Shown: piece by piece, positions 1-8,794 of the stretch
Position numbering within the stretch: the first letter of the stretch is position 1
Layout: the number at the start of each line of letters is the position of its first letter
Assembly: GCA_034698045.1 (NCBI GenBank)
Contig: JAQGAU010000307.1
Location: 1 to 31,452, forward strand
Direction: 5' to 3'
Source: Paramacrobiotus richtersi
Taxonomy: Eukaryota > Tardigrada > Eutardigrada > Parachela > Macrobiotidae
DNA: 31,452 bases
The notes under the pieces: model-generated
What the model saw: the letters and a program-made list of their open reading frames with translations, nothing else
What the model was told of the DNA's origin: nothing
Database searches by the model: none
Translations under genes and position numbers: made by a program

Positions 1-3000
1 GTCGTGGCTCCGTGTCGTAACGACACGGTGCAGTTTTCTCGTCGACGGGTGTCGCTTCCATCGGCGACGACGACGATGGGTTTTTTGTTGGGACAGTCGT
101 GTCGAGGTCAACCGGTACACCATTTTGGTCGAAGTCGATCATGCTGGGGTTGGTGCCAGCATTCGCTTCCATGATTGTCGTATCTTTGACGCTGGTCGGT
201 TCGACGAAGGAGCTGTCAGGCGATGAACGGGGGGAGTCCCTATCGGGAACATCCTCAACTGTTAGCTGGGAAGAAGCAAAACGTTGGGCCGAAACATTGG
301 TCGTGCGTACGTTGCTCACTTCAGTCGCTGCGTTGATACGCGGATCGCTGTGGAAGCTCTCGCTATCGGCGAGACTTTCGGTGCTTTGCGCAGAGTTGGA
401 ATTATTCGATGTGAATTGCGTAGACGTGGAGTTGAGACGTGCGTACGAGATGTTGGGCGTCGTCGGTCGTTGAACCGGAAAAACGCAGTAGTTTTGTCGA
501 AAGACGTCGTTGTGGTATCCGTTGGGATAATCCATCGTTGGGATCTCTGGTAAGTTCCACCAGGCACCTTCGTCTACATCGTTTGTCAACGTTGCTTCCC
601 ATCGCGTTTCTTCGTGCGACGAGGCATGACCTTCTGATGTGGTAAACAGTTGGGACGACGTATCGTAGTAGACGTCCACACTCACGATCGGTGAGTGAGT
701 TGAGGAGGTGTGTTGGGAGACGGATACTGATGGGACGCCCTCGCTCACTTTCGGTGACGGGTACGTCGTGTCGTGAACCGTAGACGAAACGGACATGAAG
801 GGGGCATCCGATCGTTGTGTCGGTGTGCCGCGTGACGAGGCGCCGACATCGTTGATCGTTGTTAATGACGAAGACGGGAACGCGCTGTCGTTATCCGCAA
901 GTCGTGTCGGTTGGGACAATTTGCCGTTGGGCACGCAGGCGTCGGGGCGCACGGGCGCACGATCGATGGGCTCACGGGCGCTTAGGCGCACGGGCACTAA
1001 GTCGTTGGGCTCACGGGCGCTCGGGCGCACGGGCGTTGAATCGTTGGGCTCACGGGCACTCGAACGTACGAACGTTGAGTCGATGGGCTCACGTTGGGCG
1101 CGTGACGAGTCGCTTTGACGATTCGTTGTCGTGGTCGAAGTCGCGGTTGTCGTGTCGACGTCGACGTGTCGCAAGCGATGGGCTTTCGATGTCTCGTTGG
1201 GCGATGTCATCGTGTGTGACAACGTCGTAGCGGTCGTCGTTTGTGACTCCGTCGTCGCGTTGAGCGAAACTGACGAGTCGGTTAACGAAGCGATGCTGAT
1301 GTCGTTCGTCGGGAAAGAAGCGGTATCCGTAGCGGCATCGTGAAGTCGGCTTCGTATGCCGCCTTGCGGCGCGCTGACGGGATCCATAGAAGGGGATTTC
1401 GTGGCGGTCTCGTGAGGTCGGGTCGGTGTGCCGCCTCGCGGAGCGCTGACGTGATCCAATAACAAAATGGTCGTGGCGATGTCGACATGTCGTCTCGACG
1501 TGGCGTGCGTTGAGCCGCTGAAATGGTCGTTCGTTGACGAAAGTTGGGAGACGTGTGTCGTGTCGTGACCTTTCGACGTGTCGTCGTGACCTTTTAACGA
1601 ATCGTTGTCAAGTGGTGGCACGATGGGACTTAGTCGATTTTCCGCATCGCTGAGTGTCGGTTGAGGAATCGTTGTCAAACGTCGTACCGTGTCGGGATTT
1701 TCACCGTCGAACGTAACTCTGTCGGAGTACGCGTTCGTCGTCATGTCGTGTCGTTTCGACGAATCGTCGAACGTAGGGAACGTCGTGGCAGTCTCGTGAG
1801 GTCGGGTCGGTGTGCCGCCTCGCGGAGCGCTGACGTGATCCAATGACGGGATGGTCGTGTCGACATCGACATGTCGTCTCGACGTGCCGTGCGTAGGGCC
1901 GCTGAAATGGTCGTTCGTGGACGAATGTGGGGAGACGTATGTCGAGTCGTCGTGACCTTTTGACGAATCGTTGTCGAGTCGTGGCACGATGGGACTTAGT
2001 CGATTTTTGTCGTCGCCGCACGTAACTCTATCGGAGTACGCGTTCGTTGTCGTTATCGAAGCGGACGTCGCGGCGGCATCGTCCACATGTCGCATCGGTT
2101 GGGCGCTGGACGGGATGCTGGGAATGTCGTTTGTTGACGAGTCGGTGGGACTTTTCGTGGTCGAGTCGTCGGGATTGTCGGGGATCTGACGTTTTTCGTC
2201 GTCGCCGCACGTCGGTTGACGAGTCGTGGTCGAACGTCGTATCGTGTCGGGACTTTGACGTTTTTTACCTTCGCCGCACGTAACTCTGTCGGAGTACGCG
2301 TTCGTCATCATGTCGTGTCGTTTCGACGAATCGTTGGGCAATCCGATGTCGGTTGACGTTGTCGAAGCGGACGTCGCGGCGGCATCGTCCACGTGTCGCA
2401 TCAGTTGGGCACCAGACGGGAGGCTGAAGATGTTGCTTGACGGGTAAGCGGTCGTCGTTGCGGCATCACGATGTCGTGTCGATCGGGCGCCTGACGAGTC
2501 GCTGGGATTGTCGTTTGTTGAGGAAGCGGTCGCCGTGTCGGCATCCCGATGTCGTGTCGGTCGGGTGCGTGACGGGTCGCTGGTAATGTCGTGGGACGGG
2601 TAAGCGCTCGTCGTTGCGGCATCCGATCGTTGCATCAGTCGGGCGCCTGACGAGTCGCTGAAAATGTCATTCGTGGACGCGTCGACGAGTCGTGTCGTGT
2701 TGGGACTTGGACGATTTTCTTCATCGGCGAGCACGATTCTATCGGAATCTGCGTTGGTCGTCGCCGTGATCGTTTTTTGGTCGTAAATGTCGAATTTGAA
2801 GAGGAAATCGTCATAGTCGTCGTTGTCGTAAAAATACGCGTCGACAAAAATTTCGAAGAATCGTCGAAATGCTGTAAGCTTACGACATACGCTACCTGCA
2901 TAGCCCGTAACGTACCCGTATGATGACGTAGGTTGTTTACTGGCTGGTGCGTTGACCTGTGACGTAGGCGTCTGGCTCGAAAATTTTTCGAAGGGAGACG

Positions 3001-3388
3001 TGTGCAAAAGCGCAAATTCTGCAGAAGCTGATGACGTCACGCTTGTTGATTTTTCGTCGAAATCCGTCGTTTGTCGATTATCTTCAGCCTGAACGATGGG
3101 AATACGTGAAAGTTGATTCTTTTCCGTATTTCTGTCGTTCGTAGAATTATTGTAGGGATTAGATGGCAGCGACATGAAGGGAAACGCATGATTTTGTTGA
3201 TCGTGGTTCCGTCGTGTCGTCTCGCTGTAGTTCATGTTGTGGCGAATGGTCGAGCAGGGATTCGTCGTCTGCGCCAGGTTGTTGTCGTGGCCGTCAGCGA
3301 AGAGAATTTGTCGATCCGAACGCGGCGTAGTTGGCGAAAGATCTGTTGGGTCCATGTTGGGCATACGGCGGTACAGCGAACTTTCCAT
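1..3388 (-). CDS. Large repetitive disordered protein, partial (C-terminus beyond left edge)
   Basis: I translated the minus strand line by line. From the ATG at 3388 to position 2 there are 1129 codons and no stop, so the frame leaves the window. The start is MESSLYRRMPNMDPTDLSP, in a strong Kozak setting (GTCACCATGG), with an in-frame TAA 15 bases upstream. There is no signal peptide. The protein is rich in Ser, Thr, Asp, Asn, Pro and Arg and poor in hydrophobics, except for an aromatic/acidic patch near residues 170-205 (FEIFVDAYFYDNDDYDDFLF). The rest is built from degenerate repeats. Codons ending in CG (TCG, ACG, CCG, GCG) and CGA, GAC and AAC dominate, unlike the kinase gene at 13-17.7 kb. 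I do not recognise the family; a disordered structural, nuclear or regulatory protein is possible. No function is assigned. Confidence is high that it is coding, because chance would not keep 3.4 kb open. Confidence 0.85.
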   Translation of the reverse strand, partial: MESSLYRRMPNMDPTDLSPTTPRSDRQILFADGHDNNLAQTTNPCSTIRHNMNYSETTRRNHDQQNHAFPFMSLPSNPYNNSTNDRNTEKNQLSRIPIVQAEDNRQTTDFDEKSTSVTSSASAEFALLHTSPFEKFSSQTPTSQVNAPASKQPTSSYGYVTGYAGSVCRKLTAFRRFFEIFVDAYFYDNDDYDDFLFKFDIYDQKTITATTNADSDRIVLADEENRPSPNTTRLVDASTNDIFSDSSGARLMQRSDAATTSAYPSHDITSDPSRTRPTRHRDADTATASSTNDNPSDSSGARSTRHRDAATTTAYPSSNIFSLPSGAQLMRHVDDAAATSASTTSTDIGLPNDSSKRHDMMTNAYSDRVTCGEGKKRQSPDTIRRSTTTRQPTCGDDEKRQIPDNPDDSTTKSPTDSSTNDIPSIPSSAQPMRHVDDAAATSASITTTNAYSDRVTCGDDKNRLSPIVPRLDNDSSKGHDDSTYVSPHSSTNDHFSGPTHGTSRRHVDVDTTIPSLDHVSAPRGGTPTRPHETATTFPTFDDSSKRHDMTTNAYSDRVTFDGENPDTVRRLTTIPQPTLSDAENRLSPIVPPLDNDSLKGHDDTSKGHDTTHVSQLSSTNDHFSGSTHATSRRHVDIATTILLLDHVSAPRGGTPTRPHETATKSPSMDPVSAPQGGIRSRLHDAATDTASFPTNDISIASLTDSSVSLNATTESQTTTATTLSHTMTSPNETSKAHRLRHVDVDTTTATSTTTTNRQSDSSRAQREPIDSTFVRSSAREPNDSTPVRPSAREPNDLVPVRLSAREPIDRAPVRPDACVPNGKLSQPTRLADNDSAFPSSSLTTINDVGASSRGTPTQRSDAPFMSVSSTVHDTTYPSPKVSEGVPSVSVSQHTSSTHSPIVSVDVYYDTSSQLFTTSEGHASSHEETRWEATLTNDVDEGAWWNLPEIPTMDYPNGYHNDVFRQNYCVFPVQRPTTPNISYARLNSTSTQFTSNNSNSAQSTESLADSESFHSDPRINAATEVSNVRTTNVSAQRFASSQLTVEDVPDRDSPRSSPDSSFVEPTSVKDTTIMEANAGTNPSMIDFDQNGVPVDLDTTVPTKNPSSSSPMEATPVDEKTAPCRYDTEPR
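947..1100 (-). repeat. 42-bp tandem repeat inside the long minus-strand gene
   Basis: About four units of 42 bp, each with the plus-strand core gggctcacgggcgct or a close variant. On the coding strand each unit reads about 14 residues, consensus SAREPNDSTPVRP, with Ile/Asn, Ser/Leu and Ala/Thr swaps. The period is a multiple of three, so repeat gain or loss keeps the frame. Confidence 0.8.
1385..2340 (-). repeat. Long direct repeats inside the long minus-strand gene
   Basis: A run of more than 50 bases ending at about 1460 recurs identically ending at about 1845, and the matching protein stretch (DHVSAPRGGTPTRPHETAT) is repeated. A second module beginning cgtaactctgtcggagtac occurs near 1711, 2020 and 2279 and encodes NAYSDRVT. 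A third (gaagcggacgtcgcggcggc) occurs near 2058 and 2366. The spacing keeps the reading frame, so the gene has grown by internal duplication of blocks of roughly 130 codons. Confidence 0.8.
2340..2690 (-). repeat. About 100-bp degenerate repeats near the 5' half of the long gene
   Basis: Three to four units on the coding strand carry the pattern SDSSGAR...RHRDAATTTAYPS, with a period near 33 codons. Divergence between units is moderate and all stay in frame. Confidence 0.65.
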
Positions 3389-3879
3389 GGTGACCTGCAA
3401 TTAGCCACTTACAGTCTTTTTCTTGGAAGAACCGTCGTCGTCGTTGCTCCACGCTCTTTCTCCACTCTGTCCTAACGTCTGGACGTGTTGGGAAGGGACA
3501 AAAACAAGGGAGACCTCCGCGCTACTGCTACCATAAGAGAAGAGCGTCCTGCTGGACGTCCTCCAGGGGAAAGAACACCAAGAAAGACGAGGGCGAAACG
3601 AGATAAGGTCAATACTTTATCGAGTAAGCCAAATCGTCTGCGCATACATCAAGAGGCAAAAGGTCATCGACCAAATCTAACACTAACAGAGGCAAACACT
3701 GCTGATCCAGGAATGCGACCGTGCGCGAGGATGGTCGTGATGAACTGATGATCAGCAGTGCGAGAGCGTGCAGGAGGCCGAACCGAGTCGGAACCTGTGC
3801 GCAACTCGTGTCGAGTCAGCCACGGTCGAGTCGGAGTCGGAATCCGTATCGACGTCTCTCACACTGGCATAAAGATTTG
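3389..3879. other. Upstream region of the long gene; no other gene recognised
   Basis: This is the 5' flank of the minus-strand gene. The coding strand shows CTAATTGCAG just before GTCACCATGG, which resembles a 3' splice site, so the first coding exon may follow a 5'-UTR intron. A plus-strand frame at 3485-3748 (87 codons, Arg/Lys-rich) has no recognisable domain and I do not call it a gene. Confidence 0.4.
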
Positions 3880-4290
3880 CCATGTCAACCAAGGTGTTAA
3901 CTTTATCTTGAGGCAACCGCAGCTCTTCCTTTACTGAATCCACAATAATGCCAAGAAACTGGATGACCTGATTGGGACCGTTGACATTTGGCCAGTTAAT
4001 GGAAAACCCGAGACGTACCAGCAGGCCAATCAGAGCTTGTTGTGAGCTAATGCACAACTCAATCGTTTCCGCAATAACCAGGAAGTCGTCGAGGTAACAT
4101 ATGACCTTATAACCTTTTCTTCTAAGCATGCGCGCAACAGCAGATGATATCCGATTAAAAATGGATGGCGCGCAGGCCAATCCGAAGCACAAGCAATTGT
4201 CAACCAGATAAACATTCTTGTCACCAATACACCAACTGAAAATGGACGACTGATGTGGATCGAAGCGCGGAGAGGCAGTTTATATACGGA
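3880..4290 (-). mobile_element. DIRS/Ngaro-like retroelement fossil, reverse transcriptase fragment
   Basis: On the minus strand the translation carries the reverse transcriptase core: FGLACAPSIFNRI, then YLDDFLVIAE with the YxDD-type catalytic box, then LGFSIN and a FLGIIVDS block followed by LRLPQDK. The YLDD, LGF.IN, FLG...DS and LP..K order is typical of tyrosine-recombinase (DIRS-type) retroelements as opposed to Ty3/Gypsy. Only part of the RT domain is present; no recombinase, RNase H or terminal repeats are seen nearby. It is an old, broken fragment. Confidence 0.65.
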
Positions 4291-5141
4291 GGTCAGCTAG
4301 TCGCTTGTCCATTGTTTCGTCCCTGGCTGGTCACTTGCCACCGGGTCCAGGCCGAATCTGGAACGATCTGTCTTGGTGGAAGAAGGTCAAGTTGATCGCG
4401 CCCCACTTATAAACGGATTTCTATTATGAAATCCTTTCCTTTACATATCTCCTTCGCCGAGCTTTTTGTACTGTTCAGTGACTCTGCTTTCTAGCCATTG
4501 CAGTACACTGAGGAAAAACTGCTCGATTTTCTGATACCGAACATGGCTGCATAAAACGCCGATAAGCAAGCAAAATTCACATCAAAGAAAAATATAGTGC
4601 AGCTGCCACTTTTGCTGCTTAGACTGTGCCTATAGAGCATGCCATCATATAATAAGGGACGAACAGTTCATGTTGGCGATATTACATACCCATAGTTTCC
4701 GATTTATCATTATAATCAGCAGTCAATTTTATCAATCGCACTGTTTTCCAACAATATTACTATCTCCAGCTGCATTTCGAATTTGTCTATTTCTAATCCA
4801 ACGTTGGCATACCATTATTTGAGCACAGTGGAACTCTTGCTTACAAATAATCAGAAGTACTACGCGCGAAACATCATCAGATAATGTTTTGGAGGATAAT
4901 CATTTTGGAGGATAATCATTTTGGAGGATATAATTACTGCATTCGGCCCCATGTGCCCTCACTACAAGTCCCGTCCCGAATCTCTGAATGTGCAGTTTCA
5001 TCGCTTTCCTTAGAAACTACACGATCCCACGGCTGATATGCCAGTCAAAGCGTTATAAATTTCTTTGGAGAGCAAATTGCACTTTATTTATAGGATGCAG
5101 CATTCAAAGTGGTGTTAAGTCCAGTAGCAGGCTTTCTAGTG
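4291..5141. other. No gene recognised
   Basis: Mixed-composition, AT-leaning sequence with only short frames. It contains one small tandem repeat (listed separately) and no RNA gene that I can support. Confidence 0.6.
4887..4930. repeat. 16-bp tandem repeat, 2.75 copies
   Basis: Unit ttttggaggataatca, perfectly repeated: two full copies and one partial. Confidence 0.9.
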
Positions 5142-5312
5142 TAGGGGGTATTACGTTGCGCACCATACCATGTCCCTGTACTGCTCCAGTCACAAGGGCT
5201 GGAGATTACGTTGTGGTTGCGCTCACACATTGCACAGCCATGACGTAATCGCCAGCCGGTGTGACTGGAGCAGTACAGGGACATGGTATGGTGCGCAACG
5301 TAATACCCCCTA
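5142..5312. mobile_element. Palindromic MITE with TA target duplication (Tc1/mariner-like)
   Basis: Two arms of about 60-68 bases are near-perfect reverse complements, beginning gggggtattacgttgcgcac at 5144 and ending with its complement at 5310. The arms share the inner block up to about 5205 and 5243 and enclose a loop of about 35 bases. TA flanks both sides (5142-5143 and 5311-5312), as expected for a Tc1/mariner-type insertion. It has no coding capacity. The high arm identity suggests a fairly young insertion or hairpin-driven correction. Confidence 0.85.
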
Positions 5313-5591
5313 TATAACAAATACTTAAAGTTTCACGTACTTCTGTTTTTTATGCAACCGTCTGATAAAAAACAATTTTACAACGATGTTTCTTTAATGT
5401 TTGAATTTTGCAGTAGTGTCAAACGCAGGCTTCTGTTTTTTTTCAGCAAGACTTGTTATGAAGAAAAAAAAAATTTACAACTAACTTACCTTATTTTTAC
5501 TTGTACGGTGTACTAGATGTGTACTATTAATTCTTTATTATTTTTTCATGACAGTCCACTTATTTGTCAATCCCAGACATGTTAAAAAACA
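5313..5591. other. AT-rich spacer, no gene recognised
   Basis: Contains homopolymer runs of A and T and only short frames. Confidence 0.6.
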
Positions 5592-6330
5592 CTAGCCGTC
5601 ATTATGACCAAAAGTTCCCATTATACACAAAGCATTTCCGATCTGCAATTCAATACTGACACCCTGGTAAAGAAACGAAGACGCCCGCGGGTCTTCCTTA
5701 ACAACACGCAGCTGACGCCCAAGATCGCGCAAAAAATCAACAGCATGATCTCCCCAGGTACCAAATGTTTCAAATGCTAGCGGTACAAATTCGTACTGTC
5801 CACTCAGCTCAACGTAATGTCTTCTTTTGGCCGATTCCCGCGCTTTCGCTGCCGCTCCAGCTTTTTTGGAAGTATCGGCTACGTATGTTTGGGCCACCGT
5901 ATCTGCGACCGTTACATCATACACCGCATTCCTTCCTGCCCTGAAGGGCACTTTTGTCATTCCATCAGGACGCTTCCCGTCGCTACGACATAATCCTGGT
6001 GGTTCCTTGATGGCCTTGATGGTATTCCGCAGTCACGAGCGATCGAGTGATCCTATCGTTTATCCTGTTGTGTCTCGTCGTAACAGCACTGGAGATTCTT
6101 CCATTCTTCTTGCAACTCAGCCAGTGGACCTCACAAATTGGCAGACCTAGAGGAAGCCCCACAGCGATACGAACGATGTATACGATGTGTACTATGTACG
6201 CAGTTGTCAAGCGTACCTTTTGGCTGGACACTACAAACTTCAATGCGGCACGTCGTCGCCGCTACGACCGTTTCAATTCGATTAAAGGTCACTACTGGCT
6301 GCGCCGGTTGCATTAATTCATATTCGTCGG
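5592..6330 (-). mobile_element. Non-LTR retrotransposon 3' part with restriction-like endonuclease domain, degenerate
   Basis: Read on the minus strand. The upstream part shows RIAVGLPLGLPICEVHW, then SCKKNGRISSAVTTRHNRIN, then KEPPGLCRSDGKRPDGMTK in a second frame. The downstream part has YDVTVADTVAQTYVADTS, FVPLAFETFGTWG and ASSFLYQGVSIELQ. This series matches the C-terminal region that follows the reverse transcriptase in a LINE-like family common in invertebrates. RPD followed about 15 residues later by D fits a PD-(D/E)xK restriction-like endonuclease. The frame changes at least twice and the reverse transcriptase is missing, so the copy is dead. The family name is not certain. Confidence 0.7.
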
Positions 6331-6764
6331 CTTTCGCCCATTCCCGCTTCGTTATTTGGTTATGTGTCTGTGTCACGTTTCTCCTTCTCCCCAGCACTTT
6401 CCACACGATTTTTCCTAGTGATCTAATCAACCTGCTTGCTACTCAGCCTCTTCTTCAATTAAGGCGATGACCTCTACAAACTTACCGATCTGAACCTGTC
6501 GCGGTTTTGGTCTTTTTCATCAAAGTTTACGTTGTATCTTTCTCTCGCTGCTACATGTTTCGCCTCTTGTGGATCAACAAGATAAAGATCACTCACAGTT
6601 CTATACTTTTCGGTTCATTACTTACTCACGCGACGCCATATTCCCGTTGTGCATTGGGGAGTGCTGCGAAAACGGCTCGAAAGCTCTCGAGGTGCGTAAC
6701 AGAATCTTCACCAGATTCCGTGTTCTTTGCAATTCTCTTGTTAACAACGTCAGTATGCCCTTTG
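6331..6764. other. No gene recognised; possible flank of a Vps4-like copy
   Basis: On the minus strand a frame from 6811 to 6626 is open (NTESGEDSVTHLESFRAV) and reaches a donor-like GTGAGTAAG. It could be an exon remnant next to the ATPase fragment, but I recognise no domain in it. Confidence 0.35.
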
Positions 6765-6985
6765 CAGCAGGGAAGAGTGCTCTGACTTGTTTTTCGGACC
6801 CGCTGTGCCACACGGCCCTGCAGTCAGCGACTGGCACGCAAAAGGTTCTCTTATTCGCCGCAGTCGCGACCGCTTTGCCAAGCAAAGGCTTTCGGGTGCC
6901 AGGTGGTTCATAGTGGAGAACACCATGGCATTTACCAATCAAAAGGGCGGTGTTTTAACGGTTTCATCGCAGCACGCACTAACGC
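6765..6985 (-). pseudogene. Vps4-like AAA ATPase fragment, copy 1 (broken)
   Basis: The minus strand reads ALVRAAMKPLKHRPF, then GVLHYEPPGTRKPLLGKAV, then VWHSGSEKQVRALFPAA. This follows the order of Vps4 (ALKEAV, GILL.GPPGTGK, LGESEK..R.LF). The Walker A loop GPPGTGK has become EPPGTRK, losing two glycines, and the frame breaks between the first two blocks. Nothing of Walker B or the C-terminal half is visible. Vps4 disassembles ESCRT-III polymers at endosomes and during cell division; this copy cannot bind ATP normally. It is related to the longer copy at 7525-8745 but is not a simple tandem duplicate. Confidence 0.7.
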
Positions 6986-7058
6986 ATTTTTAGCCGCAGG
7001 GAAACCTGTGTAACGAAGAGAAAGTAAGAAATCATACACTTCTAGTTCTCAAATACAA

Positions 7059-7309
7059 AGAGGATCCCGTTACCAGCGCTAAGCGCCCGGGTAAACAGTA
7101 CATGTAAACACAAGAATAACAATACCAACTAAATAAAAAATGTCCTGTTTCCGAAGAGGATACCGTTGCCGGCGCTAAGCTCTCAGGTAAGCAGTTTTTA
7201 CAAATGAGAATATAGTGATAATATTATTAATGTGATTAAAGAACGAAGAGAATTCTGTCTGTTTCCCAATGGGATGCCTTTGTGGGCGCTAAGTCATTGG
7301 GTAAACGAT
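7059..7309 (+). repeat. Three degenerate copies of a 40-base motif
   Basis: Copies lie at 7059-7099, 7155-7194 and 7268-7309, each ending in a GT-containing tail (gggtaaacag, aggtaagcag, gggtaaacga). The core is gaggataccgttgccggcgc or similar. In one plus-strand frame all three read alike (SEEDTVAGAKLSGKQ, KEDPVTSAKRPGKQ, QWDAFVGAKSLGKR), with AK..GK conserved. They could be remnants of a triplicated small exon or a plain repeat. Confidence 0.5.
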
Positions 7310-7524
7310 GGCAGATGTACTGTGTAGTAATATAATACAGACAAAGTTAAAAAGTACACTACGCAGCCATGACCACAACTGTGAGCGCCCGTTGGATTTC
7401 CGGTCAGCCGTGTGAAATGAACAACACAATTTGTAGAACAGTATGACACTTGTTAGTATACAAAAAAGTCACTGCTTGCAAAAAGAACTTTAAAACAGAA
7501 AACTTACTTTTATCATTCAAAGGC

Positions 7525-8745
7525 TTAGCCTCGTCGACCGAACTGCTTAGTAAACTTATCCACTTTTCGGAGTGAACACTGGCTGGCTGTCGGCTTACAC
7601 GTAAACAGCGACGCTTTTACGTCTGCATATATCACTGGCGGATTCGCACACATCTTTTCGTCAATACCCAGTGCCCTCAAAGGTCATCCATTCGGCACCT
7701 TTTTCGTCACGGTCGCATGGTTTCCAAAGTCGGCGATACTGGCTACGAGTGTCCGGCTTGGGAGCGTAGCGAATATACTCCACATCTTCCAGACAAACGA
7801 TGGGGTGCCCGAGAGCATCTCGGCAGACTTTGGCGTGATCAGCGCCCGAGTAACCGTGCGTCTTACGAACAAGGCGTTGAAAAGCGATGTCGTTTAGTTC
7901 AGTACGTTCTCCAATAAAACAGATCCGGAACATGTCGGCGCGCTCGCCCAAACTTGGCAGCGGAATGTAGATACGTTGCTCGAACCGGCGCCGTACACGG
8001 TCTTCCAGCGTCCACGGTACATTTGTGGCTCCGATCACAAGGACACCGTTGTTGTTGGTTGGCGTGATATCCCGTTGTCGTGGAGGTGGACTTACCGGCC
8101 CTTGCGCGTAGTAATATAAAGGTTTTCTGAGTATTTGTCAAAATACTCTATAAATACAGCTGGCCACAGAGCGAGATCGCCGCGGTTCGATCGCGCGTGG
8201 TTGCGAATTTTTTGCGAATCTGCTTAGATACGAGAGAAAAATCCTGGTTTGAGACATTATTATAATTTAGTCGTAGCTTTACCACAAACCACCATTGTCC
8301 AACATTAAGTAGCTTTTGTCCATTCGGCTCTCCGTTTGTGGTTCCGGTGGATACAAGTTCTACGATTCCGTCCAACTGGACGAGGAATTCGTTCAGGCTG
8401 CTGCGATTAGCTCCGTCATTGCCCTTGCGTGGCGCACAAATGCCGTCGATTTCATGAAGATCAAGATGACCGGTGGTTTGTGTGCCCGTGCAGTACCGAA
8501 CAGGGCGCGAACTCGCTTCTCGGACTGACCGTGCCACTCGGATGTGAGGTTAGCGACGGACGCAGAGAAAAAGGTGTTCTGATTGGCCGCACGGCTTTGA
8601 CGAGCAGGATCTTTCCGGTGCCTGGTGGTCCATAAAGCAGAATACCGCGGGGTGGACGGCGTTTAGCGACGTAAAGGCTGGGGTGGTTGATAAGTGTAAT
8701 TCGACAGCACGTTTCAGTGCCTTTTTCGCACCATGGTGACCTATG
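7525..8745 (-). pseudogene. Vps4-like AAA ATPase, copy 2 (frame-broken, near complete ATPase part)
   Basis: Minus-strand blocks in Vps4 order: [27 protein letters not shown]; Walker [51 protein letters not shown]; Walker B region [26 protein letters not shown]; sensor 1 block GVLVIGATNVPW; RRRFEQRIYIPLP; GYSGAD; RDALGHPI; and a tail ending LRKVDKFTKQFGRRG then stop, which matches the Vps4 C-terminal helix (KKFTEDFG). Frame shifts lie near 8700, 8590 and 7662. The Walker B aspartate is histidine (DLHE for IDE). A non-homologous insert at about 8040-8340 separates LNEFLVQLDGI from GATN and may be an intron, with an acceptor candidate near 8105. No MIT domain is seen upstream. Retained intron-like sequence argues against a processed retrocopy. 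Confidence 0.75.
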
Positions 8746-8794
8746 TGACGACAACAAAGTAAGGAATAGTACACCTATGGGTCTATAATGCATT

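Noticed and set aside
99-1343. Several plus-strand frames of 70-124 codons across the GTCG-rich region
   Set aside because: They are antisense shadows of the 1129-codon minus-strand frame; their composition follows from its codon bias.
1-3388. Possible CRISPR-like or satellite array in the GTCG-rich region
   Set aside because: Repeats are irregular, have no spacers and keep the reading frame, so they are coding repeats.
3485-3748. Plus-strand 87-codon Arg/Lys-rich frame
   Set aside because: No domain, no splice or conservation evidence; low-complexity text in a gene flank.
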